Shown here: in pieces, positions 1-8,686 of the stretch | How the letters are laid out: every line of letters starts with the position of its first letter | How positions within the stretch are numbered: the stretch's first letter is position 1 | Notes under the pieces: model-generated | Told to the model about the DNA's origin: nothing | The model's input: only the letters and a program-made list of their open reading frames with translations | The model's database searches: none | Program-made: the position numbers and the translations under genes | NCBI GenBank assembly: GCA_041395445.1 | Contig: JAWLAO010000011.1 | Span: 1 to 42,624 of the forward strand | Reading direction: 5' to 3' | Source of the DNA: Gammaproteobacteria bacterium | GTDB lineage: Bacteria; Pseudomonadota; Gammaproteobacteria; Xanthomonadales; Marinicellaceae | DNA: 42,624 nt

Positions 1-2504
1 TGACGTAAATTGTACCTAGATGCCATTGAATAACCATAAGCGCCACAATTTGCAATCAAAAACACATCTCCAGCCTGAGAATCAGGAAGTTTTCTATCCA
101 CGCCCAGAATATCTCCGGTTTCACAAATTGGACCAACAACAGTCGCTGTGATATTCAATTCATCATCTATTCGGCTGAGGTTGACGATATTATGCCATGC
201 ACCATAGAGAGCCGGCCGGATTAGTGAATTCATTCCTGTTTCCAAGCCAATGTAACCTTTGTCTCCCTTGAGTTTTGTTTGTGTCACTTTTGCCAGTAAA
301 ACTCCGGCATTAGCCACCAAAAATCTCCCTGGTTCCATCCAGAATTGTAAATGAGGGAATTGATTTTTATATTCTGTAACGATTAAATTCAATTGTTCTA
401 AATCCAAACCATGTTCATAAGGGTTTTCGGCAATTCCCATACCTCCACCAATGTTGATGATTTGAACTTCAGTAAAAATACTGGTTTTATCGGTTAAATA
501 TTTAATGATTCGATGCCAGTTCTGATGTTCCAGAATCCCACTTCCCGCATGAGCATGCAAACCTTTGACGGTAATATTATGAGCCCGACATATCTCTTTG
601 ACATTTTGCAATTCGGATTCGGTAATTCCAAATTTTGAATGTTGACCGGCTGTTCGGACATAACGATGATGTCCGCTTCCATGACCCGGATCAAGCCGTA
701 GAATTATGCTTTGGCTTTTGAAAACTTCGGGATAATCTCGAATCACAGTATAATTATCAATGGTCACATAATAACCTTGCTCTAATGCTTGCTGATACTC
801 TTCAATAGCCGCAAAATTAGGAGTGAATAATAGTTTTTCTTTGTCAAATTCTCCCAAAACATTTTTAACCTGTGCAATTTCGCCCGGTGAAACCGTCTCA
901 ATTCCCAAACCATTTTGGGTGATGGTTTTTAAAACATCCGGATTGAAGTTCGATTTCATCGCAAAAAAGATTCGATCAATAGAAGTCAATGTTTTTAACA
1001 GGCCGATTTGATACTCAATTATGTCTTTACTGTAAACGTAGCAAGGAGAACTCTCCTTTGCGATTTCAAGCAACTTGTCCTTTTCTTTTTTCCACCAAAT
1101 CACTGATTGTGGAGGATTCTCGAATTTCTTGCTGACTAATTGTTCCCAAGTAGGGCCGAAACCGTATTGATTGGCATTTTCCGTAATTAATCCATCATGA
1201 AGTGCAATGAGCAGTTTATCTGCCTGATCTTCATCAACAACAATACTGGTGTTCAGATCATTGGAAGATTGAGATGTCAGATAAATTCTTTGCTCAGCAA
1301 AATTTGAAATAATCGGTGCAATCTGCCCCAAAAGAGCTCTCATGCGATAGCCAACTAAAGTGACTGCCGAACAATTTTTATAAATAGTTACTTGGCAAAA
1401 CCGACACAATTCATTTTTCAGGTTCTCTAATACTTCGCTATTAATCACATTATCCGCAGTATCTAATGAAACCGTGATGTTGGTTTGAGCCGTCACCACA
1501 ATATCTATGGAAATACCCAATTCCCGAAAAACCGAGAAAATTCGACCCATGAACCCTGCCTGATGCCACATATTGATTGAATCCATGGAAACAAGCGTGA
1601 TTTTGTGCCTGACATTGATGGCTCGGACACGAGGACTTGTGGATTCATAACCTTTTTTTAATATAGTTCCGCTTCCTCCGGCATCCATGGTGTTGCAAAT
1701 ATGAATTGGAATTGAATTCTGCTCTGCCGGTAAAATGCAACGAGGATGTAAAACCTTTCCGCCACTGGCTGCAATTTCACGAGCCTCTTCGTAGCCAATT
1801 TTTTCAATCAAACGAGCCGTTGGAACCACATGCGGATTGGCACTAAAAATTCCATGAACATCGGTCCAGATTTCAATTCTTTCTGCTCCTAAGGAAACGG
1901 CGAGATAACTGGCGGAAGTATCAGAACCTCCCCGACCTAAAACCACTGTTTTTCCGTTCTCATCGGCAGCAATAAAACCCGGCATAATGGCACAATCTTT
2001 TATGATTTTTGTGGAGCCGACATTGCATTTCGCTGATAAGATTTTGGTTGCCAAAGCGCGATTGTCATCAGAACTACTGATAAAAATGTTTTTGGGATTG
2101 ATGCTTTCTAATTCAATCTGTTTGGATAGATACTCACAAGCAATTTCATGAGTCATTAACTCTCCAAAGGAAAGAATCTCTGCAATATTGTGTGATGTTA
2201 GAATCTTTTGATGAGAGTAGTCCTGTAACTTTTTAAAGTATGCGGACAAGTCCACTTTCACACTCAATTCATCTGCTAACAGTTCAAGCGATGCCTTGAT
2301 TTCATCAATCAATTGGCTGTTACGACTGGTCGAAAACTCTTCCAATAAATTAGTGATTCCTGATTTAGCTGAATGCACCACTGCGACTTTATATCCTTCG
2401 GATATTCGCTGTTTAATGATACTGATTATCTGTTGCCAACGACTTAGGTTTGAGACGCTGGTTCCACCAAATTTTAAAACTACAACCGGTTTATCGATAC
2501 TCAT
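1..2504 (-). CDS. lysAC: Bifunctional aspartate kinase / diaminopimelate decarboxylase (LysAC fusion), 3' end cut by the window
   Basis: The N-terminal half is an aspartate kinase (phosphorylates aspartate, first step to lysine, methionine and threonine). It opens with MSIDKPVVVLKFGGTS, the amino-acid-kinase signature, and continues through GRGGSDTSA and an ACT-like region. The C-terminal half is a PLP-dependent diaminopimelate decarboxylase (last step of lysine synthesis): SPCYVYS and FFAMKSN near its start, the HAGSG and GGGMG motifs, and GAYGYSMASRYNLR at the window edge. The frame stays open from the ATG at 2502-2504 to base 1, about 834 codons, so only the extreme C-terminus is missing. 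The same fusion is known in Xanthomonadaceae. It is divergent from the Lon-family gene, with under 80 bp between the two starts. Confidence 0.93.
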   Translation of the reverse strand, partial: MSIDKPVVVLKFGGTSVSNLSRWQQIISIIKQRISEGYKVAVVHSAKSGITNLLEEFSTSRNSQLIDEIKASLELLADELSVKVDLSAYFKKLQDYSHQKILTSHNIAEILSFGELMTHEIACEYLSKQIELESINPKNIFISSSDDNRALATKILSAKCNVGSTKIIKDCAIMPGFIAADENGKTVVLGRGGSDTSASYLAVSLGAERIEIWTDVHGIFSANPHVVPTARLIEKIGYEEAREIAASGGKVLHPRCILPAEQNSIPIHICNTMDAGGSGTILKKGYESTSPRVRAINVRHKITLVSMDSINMWHQAGFMGRIFSVFRELGISIDIVVTAQTNITVSLDTADNVINSEVLENLKNELCRFCQVTIYKNCSAVTLVGYRMRALLGQIAPIISNFAEQRIYLTSQSSNDLNTSIVVDEDQADKLLIALHDGLITENANQYGFGPTWEQLVSKKFENPPQSVIWWKKEKDKLLEIAKESSPCYVYSKDIIEYQIGLLKTLTSIDRIFFAMKSNFNPDVLKTITQNGLGIETVSPGEIAQVKNVLGEFDKEKLLFTPNFAAIEEYQQALEQGYYVTIDNYTVIRDYPEVFKSQSIILRLDPGHGSGHHRYVRTAGQHSKFGITESELQNVKEICRAHNITVKGLHAHAGSGILEHQNWHRIIKYLTDKTSIFTEVQIINIGGGMGIAENPYEHGLDLEQLNLIVTEYKNQFPHLQFWMEPGRFLVANAGVLLAKVTQTKLKGDKGYIGLETGMNSLIRPALYGAWHNIVNLSRIDDELNITATVVGPICETGDILGVDRKLPDSQAGDVFLIANCGAYGYSMASRYNLR

Positions 2505-2581
2505 AATCTTTGATTGAAGATGAAATATAACATCTTTGAATGTATAATCTGAAAGTCATATATGCAAGAAAATTAATCAAT

Positions 2582-4978
2582 ATGTCCAAACTATCCTCAA
2601 TTGAACAAACCAAACTCAACTGGAAACAAGTTCGCTGGAACTGCGACCTTTCAGAATTGAATTTCAACACAACGAATGATCTCGACATAGGTAGCTCAAT
2701 GATTGGACAGGATGATGCTTTAGAAGCACTGGAATACGCTATTGAAAGTCGGGCATTCGGGCAAAATGCCTATGTTAAAGGACTGCAGGGAACAACCCGT
2801 ATCGAGTTGATTGAGAATTTATTAAAGAAAGCAAAACTCCCTGATTTTGTAAAATCTGATCAATGCTATGTCAGTAATTTTCAGCAACCGGACAGACCCA
2901 AGTTAATCACATTACCGGCCGGTGAGGCTCGGTTTTTCAAACGCTGGATGAAGAAATTTGCTGACTTCGTCCGTAAAGAATTGCATGAAATTTTGGAAAG
3001 TGAAGATGTGAAGAACCGCAAGTCTGAAATTGAGAATCAAGCCAGCGATAAAATAAAAGAAATTACTCTTCCATTTGAAACCGAACTTTCAAAAAATAAT
3101 CTAGCAATGGTGAACTTTAAATCAGAAACCGGCGTGCAAACAGTTTTATCTCCGCTTTTTGAAAATAAACCGGTCAACCCGACAGAATGGCAGGAGCTGA
3201 TTCAAAACAATAAAATCACAGAGGAGCAAGTCAAAAAAACTCAGGAAAATCTGGCTAGATATTCCGAAGAGCTCAAATCTTTGATTTCACAAATCAATCG
3301 GGTTAAATACCAAAGTGGCGAAGACACTCAGGATTTGTATGAATCAAAAATAAGACAAGCTCTTCATGCAGAAACTGCTGAAATATCCAAGAAATTCCAT
3401 ACTCAAGCTGTTGCAGAATATTTGCATGACGTTTGTGAGGATGTTATCGAACAGTTTTTTTACTCGGAAAAGGACTCGTTTTATCCACACTTACGCTACA
3501 GCGTCAATATTCTGGTTTGCCATAAAAAAGACACCGGATGCCCAATTATTGTAGAACGTGTACCTGCATTGAATAAATTACTGGGAACAATTGAAGCCAA
3601 ATGGAGTGAAAAAGGACCCGAGCTATCCGACCACATGAGCATCACTGCCGGAACTTTGCTTCGCGCAGATGGCGGATTTTTAATTCTTGATGCCAGAGAT
3701 TTATTATCCGAGCCCGGAGCCTGGAAAATACTGATTCGCACACTAAAAAATCAATTGCTTGAGATTGTTCCGGCTGAAATGGCATGGCCGTTTTCACAAC
3801 CAACCTTAAAACCCGAACCAATTAAAGTTAACATTCGGGTGATTTTGATCGGCGATTCTGAAACTTACTACATGCTTGATAATTACGACCCTGATTTCCC
3901 TGAACTCTTCAAGGTTTTGGTTGATTTTGATACTGTAATCAATCGCAATCTTCGAGGGTATGATAATTACGCCGTCGTCATTGCTAAACTGGCGACTGAA
4001 GAAAATTTGTTGCCATTCGATAAGTCGGCTATTGCCGCATTAGTCGAACATGGTGCTCGAATCTGTGCTCAAAAAGACAAACTCACCACAAATTTTTCGC
4101 GAGTTGCTGATTTGGCCAGAGAAGGACATTATCTGGCGGAAAATGCAAATGCGAAAATCATTAGCGGGACACATATCAAACAAGCGATTGCCCGAACCAA
4201 AAAACGAGCCGGACTTTCATCAAAAAAGTTTCAGGAAATGATTAGTAGCGGCACTATCAATATTTTCACTAAAGATAAACTGGTTGGCGAAATCAACGGT
4301 TTGGCGGTGATTCATGCCGGGCCGATTGTTTATGGTTTTCCATCACGAATTTCTGCAACTGTCGCTCCCGGAAGAGCCGGTGTGGTGAATATCGAAGGTC
4401 AGGCATCCATGTCCGGTTCGATTCATACCAAAGGCTTTCAAATTTTGGTTGGCTTGCTCAGACATTTATTGCCAACCAAACATCCACTGACATTTAGTGC
4501 TTCGATTGCGTTCGAACAAAGCTATGGCGGAATTGATGGGGACTCAGCATCAGGGGCTGAGTTTTGTTGTTTGATTTCGGCAATTACCGGTATTCCAATT
4601 AGTCAGGAATACGCCATGACCGGTGCGATTGACCAACACGGGCGATTGCAAGCCATTGGAGGAGTGAATGAAAAAATCGAAGGCTTTTATGACACTTGCT
4701 TGTCACAAGGTTTAACAACAACTCAAGGGGTTATCATCCCACAATCCAATGCCGGAGATTTAATGTTGCGTGATGATGTTCAGCAAGCAGTAAAAGATGG
4801 AAACTTCGCAGTCCATGCCGTCACACATATTACTCAGGCTCTTGAAATTCTCTGTGAAAAACCGGCAGGCGAACTGATAAATGGTGAATATGCGAAAGAC
4901 ACCATCCTTCATGAGGCCATGCAAAAATCACATCTTTTCTGGAAAAATACTAACAACAATAAATATGACGACTTATGA
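2582..4978 (+). CDS. Lon-family (S16) ATP-dependent protease, LonB/YcbZ-like
   Basis: This is a cytoplasmic AAA+ protease of about 798 residues. The C-terminal S16 protease domain is clear: GDSASGAEF carries the nucleophile Ser657 and GGVNEK carries the catalytic Lys698, spaced as in Lon. The middle part has a Walker-B-like GGFLILDARDLL. The presumed P-loop, GLQGTTR near residue 60, lacks the usual lysine, which is common in this LonB-like branch. There is no N-terminal Lon substrate domain. An in-frame ATG exists at 2540, but homologues of this type begin like MSKL at 2582; neither has a strong ribosome site. The stop overlaps the OsmC start by four bases, so the two are probably translationally coupled. 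Confidence 0.9.
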   Translation: MSKLSSIEQTKLNWKQVRWNCDLSELNFNTTNDLDIGSSMIGQDDALEALEYAIESRAFGQNAYVKGLQGTTRIELIENLLKKAKLPDFVKSDQCYVSNFQQPDRPKLITLPAGEARFFKRWMKKFADFVRKELHEILESEDVKNRKSEIENQASDKIKEITLPFETELSKNNLAMVNFKSETGVQTVLSPLFENKPVNPTEWQELIQNNKITEEQVKKTQENLARYSEELKSLISQINRVKYQSGEDTQDLYESKIRQALHAETAEISKKFHTQAVAEYLHDVCEDVIEQFFYSEKDSFYPHLRYSVNILVCHKKDTGCPIIVERVPALNKLLGTIEAKWSEKGPELSDHMSITAGTLLRADGGFLILDARDLLSEPGAWKILIRTLKNQLLEIVPAEMAWPFSQPTLKPEPIKVNIRVILIGDSETYYMLDNYDPDFPELFKVLVDFDTVINRNLRGYDNYAVVIAKLATEENLLPFDKSAIAALVEHGARICAQKDKLTTNFSRVADLAREGHYLAENANAKIISGTHIKQAIARTKKRAGLSSKKFQEMISSGTINIFTKDKLVGEINGLAVIHAGPIVYGFPSRISATVAPGRAGVVNIEGQASMSGSIHTKGFQILVGLLRHLLPTKHPLTFSASIAFEQSYGGIDGDSASGAEFCCLISAITGIPISQEYAMTGAIDQHGRLQAIGGVNEKIEGFYDTCLSQGLTTTQGVIIPQSNAGDLMLRDDVQQAVKDGNFAVHAVTHITQALEILCEKPAGELINGEYAKDTILHEAMQKSHLFWKNTNNNKYDDL

Positions 4979-5376
4979 CATCTAAAGTAAATTACCAAGG
5001 ACAATTGCGGACACACGCTGTCCACTTACAATCAAATTCAGTAGTTATCACTGATGCTCCGGTTGATAACCACGGAAAGGGAGAAGCCTTCTCTCCAACC
5101 GATTTGGTCGCAACCGCATTAGCCAGTTGTATGATGACGATTATGGGAATTAAAGCCGAGTCGATGAACATCGACCTTAGCGGCACTCATGCCGATGTGG
5201 TAAAGCACATGAGTGAAAACCCCAGACGAATCAGCCAAGTTGAAGTCATAATGACATTAAATCAAAACTTTGATGATAAAACCCGAAAAATTCTCGAAAA
5301 AGCCGCCCTCACCTGCCCTGTCAGTCAAAGTTTGCATTCGGATTTGGTGCAAAATGTGAGATTTGTTTATCCCTGA
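4975..5376 (+). CDS. OsmC/Ohr-family peroxiredoxin-like protein
   Basis: 133 residues, the normal length for OsmC-like proteins, which reduce organic hydroperoxides with a cysteine pair in the cytoplasm. Both expected cysteines are visible: Cys52 in ALASCM and Cys114 in ALTCPVSQSL. The FSPTDLVATALASC block is the family signature. The start codon overlaps the end of the Lon-family gene (ATGA), which suggests a two-gene protein-quality/oxidative-stress operon. It looks more like the YhfA/general OsmC branch than true Ohr, so the substrate is not certain. Confidence 0.88.
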   Translation: MTSKVNYQGQLRTHAVHLQSNSVVITDAPVDNHGKGEAFSPTDLVATALASCMMTIMGIKAESMNIDLSGTHADVVKHMSENPRRISQVEVIMTLNQNFDDKTRKILEKAALTCPVSQSLHSDLVQNVRFVYP

Positions 5377-5457
5377 GAAAAATAATTAAAATTAAATGAG
5401 GTGATTCGATTCGCTTTTTTGTATGTATTAAGTATCAACAACTTAATAGGTGCAAAA

Positions 5458-6342
5458 ATGTTTAGAATAACCATCACATCAATATTTTTAATTATCTTTA
5501 CATCGCAGGTACAAGCATGGGTTTCAGTAGGTTCATCTCCGGGATTTGGAACCTATAATTACACAACCATACAGGCGGCCATTGATTTTGGTGATAGTGA
5601 GATAAGAGTATTAAACAACCAGACATTTACTGAAAATATTTTAATTTCAGGCTCTATTGATATCAAAGGCGGTTATACATCGTGTCTTCAAGCCAGTCTG
5701 GACAATGCTTTAGGTCCAAATACAGAGATTGATGGATCCGTTTCCCTGGGGGCGGCTACCATAACAATAGATTCAATTAGTGAGCCCAATGTCAGACTGT
5801 ATAACCTTGAAATTACCGGTGGAACCGATACTATTTTTGGTAATAATGGTCATGGAATTGAAATTGGTGACTCCAATGGAATCATTGAAATACATAACTC
5901 TGTTATTATTGGGAATACCGCTGAAGAAGGTGGTGGAATTTATGCTGTCAATGGTTGTGAAGTGGTAATGTATTCAGGAAGCTCAGATCCCGATACACTT
6001 CCCAGAGGCATAGTCAATAATACTGCAAGCCAGAATGGAGGCGGGGTTTATTTGGATTTGGCTGCCGGACTTGTTTTGATGGGCAATATCAACACTGGTG
6101 GAACTATTGGCAACAACACTCAGCCAGTTACACTAGCAAATAACACTGCCACAAATAATGGTGGTGGAGTTTATGCTCAAAACAGTTTCTGTGATGACAG
6201 CAACTATCAACCGGGTACTGATTTTCAAAACCGCCCCCGTGGTGTTGATAATCCAAACGTATCGGATGGTCTGGGACTGTTTGACCTTGGAGCGTTTGAA
6301 TATGATGATAACGATTTGATATTTGCCGATGGCTTTGAATAA
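5458..6342 (+). CDS. Secreted beta-helix repeat protein with C-terminal GFE tail
   Basis: The chosen ATG follows AGGTG by seven bases and gives a good signal peptide (MFRITITSIFLIIFTSQVQA, then W). A GTG at 5401 would add 19 residues ahead of the signal peptide and is unlikely. The body has Asn/Gly-rich repeats (NNTASQNGGGVYL, NNTATNNGGGVYA), as in right-handed parallel beta-helix or polymorphic-outer-membrane-like proteins. The tail reads DLGAFEY...LIFADGFE; this short GFE tail recurs at the end of many secreted proteins in Lysobacterales. It is probably exported and surface-associated. Function is unknown; the region just before the tail looks shortened compared with larger relatives. Confidence 0.8.
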   Translation: MFRITITSIFLIIFTSQVQAWVSVGSSPGFGTYNYTTIQAAIDFGDSEIRVLNNQTFTENILISGSIDIKGGYTSCLQASLDNALGPNTEIDGSVSLGAATITIDSISEPNVRLYNLEITGGTDTIFGNNGHGIEIGDSNGIIEIHNSVIIGNTAEEGGGIYAVNGCEVVMYSGSSDPDTLPRGIVNNTASQNGGGVYLDLAAGLVLMGNINTGGTIGNNTQPVTLANNTATNNGGGVYAQNSFCDDSNYQPGTDFQNRPRGVDNPNVSDGLGLFDLGAFEYDDNDLIFADGFE

Positions 6343-6408
6343 AACGATATAATAAATCAGTCAGTTGATATAGAATGGAGAGATAAATTTTCAATTTAAT
6401 CCTGTATC

Positions 6409-6828
6409 ATGAAACTGATAGAAAAAGCTCTGGAAATCGCCCTGCAAGCCCATCGCGGACAAACCGACAAATCGGGCGAAGCCTATATTCTTCATCCGTT
6501 ACGTTTAATGAGCAAGATGAAATCAGATGACGAAAAAGCGGTTGCCCTTTTGCATGATGTGATTGAAGACTCCGATTTTTCCGATGAAACATTATTATCT
6601 CAGGGAATACCTGAACATGTCGTCAATGCGGTTAAATCCTTAACCAAAATTGACGGCGAATCCTATCAGGAATTTATCGAACGAGTCAAATTTAATCCTT
6701 TAGCAAAGAAAGTCAAAATCGCCGACCTGGAAGATAATATTAACATCCTCAGACTTAAATCACTGAATCCCGACGACCTGCAAAGAGTGAAAAAATATCA
6801 CCAAGCGTGGATGGTTCTTAATAGTTAA
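6409..6828 (+). CDS. Small HD-domain phosphohydrolase (SpoT/MESH1-like HD)
   Basis: 139 residues with the HD metal-site pattern seen in RelA/SpoT hydrolase domains: AHRGQ.....YILHPLRL near residues 14-32, LLHDVIEDSD near 47-56 and KIADLEDN near 103-110. It lacks the synthetase, TGS and ACT domains of full RelA/SpoT, so it could be a small alarmone hydrolase or another nucleotide phosphohydrolase. It lies directly left of the integrative element's outer repeat, so it is a chromosomal gene. A possible -10 (TATAAT at 6348-6353) lies upstream; no good ribosome site is visible. Confidence 0.82.
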   Translation: MKLIEKALEIALQAHRGQTDKSGEAYILHPLRLMSKMKSDDEKAVALLHDVIEDSDFSDETLLSQGIPEHVVNAVKSLTKIDGESYQEFIERVKFNPLAKKVKIADLEDNINILRLKSLNPDDLQRVKKYHQAWMVLNS

Positions 6829-6844
6829 TATAAATACTAAAAGA

Positions 6845-6858
6845 TGGCGCGCTTGAGA
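6845..6858. repeat. Distal attachment site copy
   Basis: TGGCGCGCTTGAGA, identical to the last 14 bases of the tRNA-Arg gene region at 13295-13308 and in the same orientation. The match stops at the next base (T here, C at the tRNA). It lies 16 bases after the stop of the HD gene, so it marks the left end of the integrated element. Confidence 0.85.
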
Positions 6859-6917
6859 TGCGACACATGATACATTTAACTTATTGATATTAAATAAAAT
6901 AAAAAAAGTATCATAAA

Positions 6918-6940
6918 TTTATACCCCACATTTATACCCC
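6918..6940. repeat. Two TTTATACCCC repeats near the left element end
   Basis: TTTATACCCC occurs at 6918-6927 and again at 6931-6940. The same core, TA(T/C)ACCCC and its complement, occurs four times near the integrase start at 13110-13180. Short repeats near both ends of a tyrosine-recombinase element are typical of integrase arm-binding sites. This role is inferred. Confidence 0.55.
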
Positions 6941-7002
6941 TTTTTCTCTTAAATTTTCAGATAAACAGACAATTTTTTAATCAAAAATAAGAGGAAAAAA
7001 CA

Positions 7003-7500
7003 ATGAATATTGCAGCTACAAAAAACCTGACAAAACAATTAACCAATCCTTCTAATTTTGACTTCATCATGGACACGATGATGAGTGTAATGGAAAACAA
7101 AATCAAATATGAATCAAAAACGACATTTACAGATGTTCAAATAACAAAGAAATATTTACTTACAAGGTTTAGGCTGAGAAAAAATGAAACATTCGCCTGT
7201 TTGTTTTTAAATAACAAGAACCGGCTTATTAAATTTGAAGAACTCTTTCATGGAACTATCAACAAAACCAATGTCTATCCACGGATAATTGCTCAAAAGG
7301 CGTTAGAGTTAAATGCCGGTGCCGTTATCTTTGCTCACAATCACCCATCAGGAAATATTGAACCAAGCACATCAGATAAAATAATAACTTCCCGTTTAAT
7401 TCAAACAATGGAATTGATAGATGTCAGAGTGCTTGATCATGTTATTGTAGGTCATTCAAAAACCTTTTCTATGGCTGAGCATGGAATGATGGATAATTGA
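7003..7500 (+). CDS. RadC-like JAB-domain protein
   Basis: 165 residues with a complete JAMM metal motif, HNHPSG..EPSTSD (H-x-H, seven residues, S-x-x-D), in the second half. It is shorter than chromosomal RadC and lacks the N-terminal helix-hairpin-helix part; stand-alone JAB proteins like this are common cargo in prophages and integrated elements. The biochemical role of RadC-type JAB proteins is unsettled. The start follows AAGAGG closely. It is the first gene inside the left end of the element and is transcribed rightward with the toxin-antitoxin pair. Confidence 0.85.
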   Translation: MNIAATKNLTKQLTNPSNFDFIMDTMMSVMENKIKYESKTTFTDVQITKKYLLTRFRLRKNETFACLFLNNKNRLIKFEELFHGTINKTNVYPRIIAQKALELNAGAVIFAHNHPSGNIEPSTSDKIITSRLIQTMELIDVRVLDHVIVGHSKTFSMAEHGMMDN

Positions 7501-7550
7501 CGATCAAGCAGAAAGTAAAATTTTCTCAACTATAATAATTTATTGAAAAC

Positions 7551-7578
7551 TTGAATAACTACGGATTATCCGTATAAT
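7551..7578 (+). promoter_or_regulatory. Promoter with palindromic operator before the toxin-antitoxin pair
   Basis: TTGAAT (7551-7556) and TATAAT (7573-7578) are 16 bases apart. The perfect palindrome TACGGAT-T-ATCCGTA (7560-7574) fills the spacer and touches the -10. The downstream gene pair encodes an HTH antitoxin, so autorepression through this palindrome is the natural reading. Confidence 0.6.
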
Positions 7579-7589
7579 AGGGAATAAAC

Positions 7590-7892
7590 ATGAAAACAGT
7601 CATTGAAACGAGTACATTTATCAAAACTTCTCGTGAAATCATGTCGGAAATCGAGATTGATAATTTGATTGAGTATGTTTCGATTAACTACAATGCCGGT
7701 GATGTGATACCCGGTGGTAATGGATTGCGTAAACTTCGCTGGTCTGGCAAGGGTACTGGCAAACGAGGTGGTAATCGCATAATTTACCTGAATATGACGG
7801 AAAGTGAAGTTGTGTTGCTTCTTGCTTATCGTAAAAAGGATAAGTCTGATATTTCACCCAATGAGAAGAAGAAACTAATTGATGAGGCTTGA
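7590..7892 (+). CDS. RelE/HigB-like type II toxin
   Basis: 100 residues of the RelE/ParE superfamily: a helical N-terminus, then the sheet with LRKLRWSGKGTGKRGGNRIIYL and VVLLLAYRKKDKSDISPNEKKKL at the C-terminus. The basic and aromatic residues in this part form the RNA-cleavage site in HigB/RelE relatives. It probably cleaves mRNA on the ribosome, with the next gene as its antitoxin. Toxin-first order is typical of higBA-type pairs. The ribosome site AGGGA precedes the ATG by eight bases. It may stabilise the element in the host. Confidence 0.85.
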   Translation: MKTVIETSTFIKTSREIMSEIEIDNLIEYVSINYNAGDVIPGGNGLRKLRWSGKGTGKRGGNRIIYLNMTESEVVLLLAYRKKDKSDISPNEKKKLIDEA

Positions 7893-7893
7893 T

Positions 7894-8202
7894 ATGAACA
7901 AAAAAGAAATTGATAAAATGGTTGAAGCTGCCGAAGTTGATGCCGGTCATGAATTGCCCGGGTTAAAAGAATCACTGGCAGAACTCAATACCGGTAATTT
8001 TGTGGCTCATACTCCCACTAATATTCTGCTAAAGAATGTTCGCAATAAATTATCCATGAATCAACTTGAATTTGCTGAATTGATTAAAACACCTATTGGC
8101 ACACTTCGAGATTGGGAACAAGGACGGATCGAGGCAAGTGGTGTTGTTTTATCTTTAGCCAAGTTACTCAATAATCACCCTGAATTAGCTGCTGAGTTGT
8201 GA
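7894..8202 (+). CDS. HTH (XRE-type) antitoxin
   Basis: About 102 residues. The C-terminal half holds a helix-turn-helix: LSMNQLEFAELIKTPIGTLRDWEQGR, as in HigA/NadS-type antitoxins. The ATG at 7894 sits six bases after GAGG and one base after the toxin stop; an in-frame TTG at 7879 would overlap the toxin and is less likely. It should neutralise the RelE-like toxin and bind the palindrome at 7560-7574. Convergent with the TerS genes that follow. Confidence 0.87.
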   Translation: MNKKEIDKMVEAAEVDAGHELPGLKESLAELNTGNFVAHTPTNILLKNVRNKLSMNQLEFAELIKTPIGTLRDWEQGRIEASGVVLSLAKLLNNHPELAAEL

Positions 8203-8250
8203 TTTACCAATACTTTAAAGCCCCATCCGGAAAAACAGAATAAGATTAAC

Positions 8251-8275
8251 CCTCAAGCCGATTTTCCACTTGAGG
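8251..8275. terminator. Possible bidirectional terminator hairpin
   Basis: CCTCAAG (8251-8257) and CTTGAGG (8269-8275) form a perfect 7-bp stem with an 11-base loop, between the antitoxin stop and the convergent TerS stop. The following T content is poor on both strands, so its strength is uncertain. Confidence 0.4.
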
Positions 8276-8277
8276 CT

Positions 8278-8667
8278 CTACATATTCATGAATTTTGTAA
8301 AAGGGTTATCATCATTGGACCTAGGTATCTCTATACCGGCTCTACTACCCGGACTCATGCCAAAGCTGTTTAACATGGCTCTGAGTTGGGCTTTATCCGC
8401 CGCTGTAAACTCAAAGGGATTTCTCCGGTACTCTACAAGGGTATTGCAAAGGATTTCCAGAGAAAACTTGTCACTGAGCAACGCTACGCCCTCTACAAGG
8501 CATGATTTTATCTCATGCCACATTGCAGATTGTTCTTTGTCAAAGTAGGCAGGAGGATTGCCTACCAGCTTATCAATCTTTGGTTCGTTCTCTCGCCTCC
8601 TGCTCGGATTCTTTTTATAAGCTCCGTTCAAATTCATTATGGCGGTTGGTTTTCTGGGTTTTGGCAT
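8278..8667 (-). CDS. Phage terminase small subunit-like protein, P27 family (copy 1)
   Basis: 129 residues. The N-terminus KPRKPTAIMNLNGAYKKNP, then ENEPKIDKLVGNPPAYFD, a helical middle and GMSPGSRAGI at the end follow the P27-type terminase small subunit layout. In phages this protein recognises pac/cos DNA and recruits the large terminase. No large terminase, portal or capsid gene is near, so here it would have to act with a helper phage's machinery, or it has another use. GAGG lies nine bases before the ATG. It follows the paralogue at 8687-8989 by only 19 bases. Confidence 0.8.
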   Translation of the reverse strand: MPKPRKPTAIMNLNGAYKKNPSRRRENEPKIDKLVGNPPAYFDKEQSAMWHEIKSCLVEGVALLSDKFSLEILCNTLVEYRRNPFEFTAADKAQLRAMLNSFGMSPGSRAGIEIPRSNDDNPFTKFMNM

Positions 8668-8686
8668 GATGTTTACCTCTTTAAAT

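Noticed and set aside
7003..7500. Chromosomal radC
   Set aside because: It lies inside the att repeats and lacks the N-terminal helix-hairpin-helix part.
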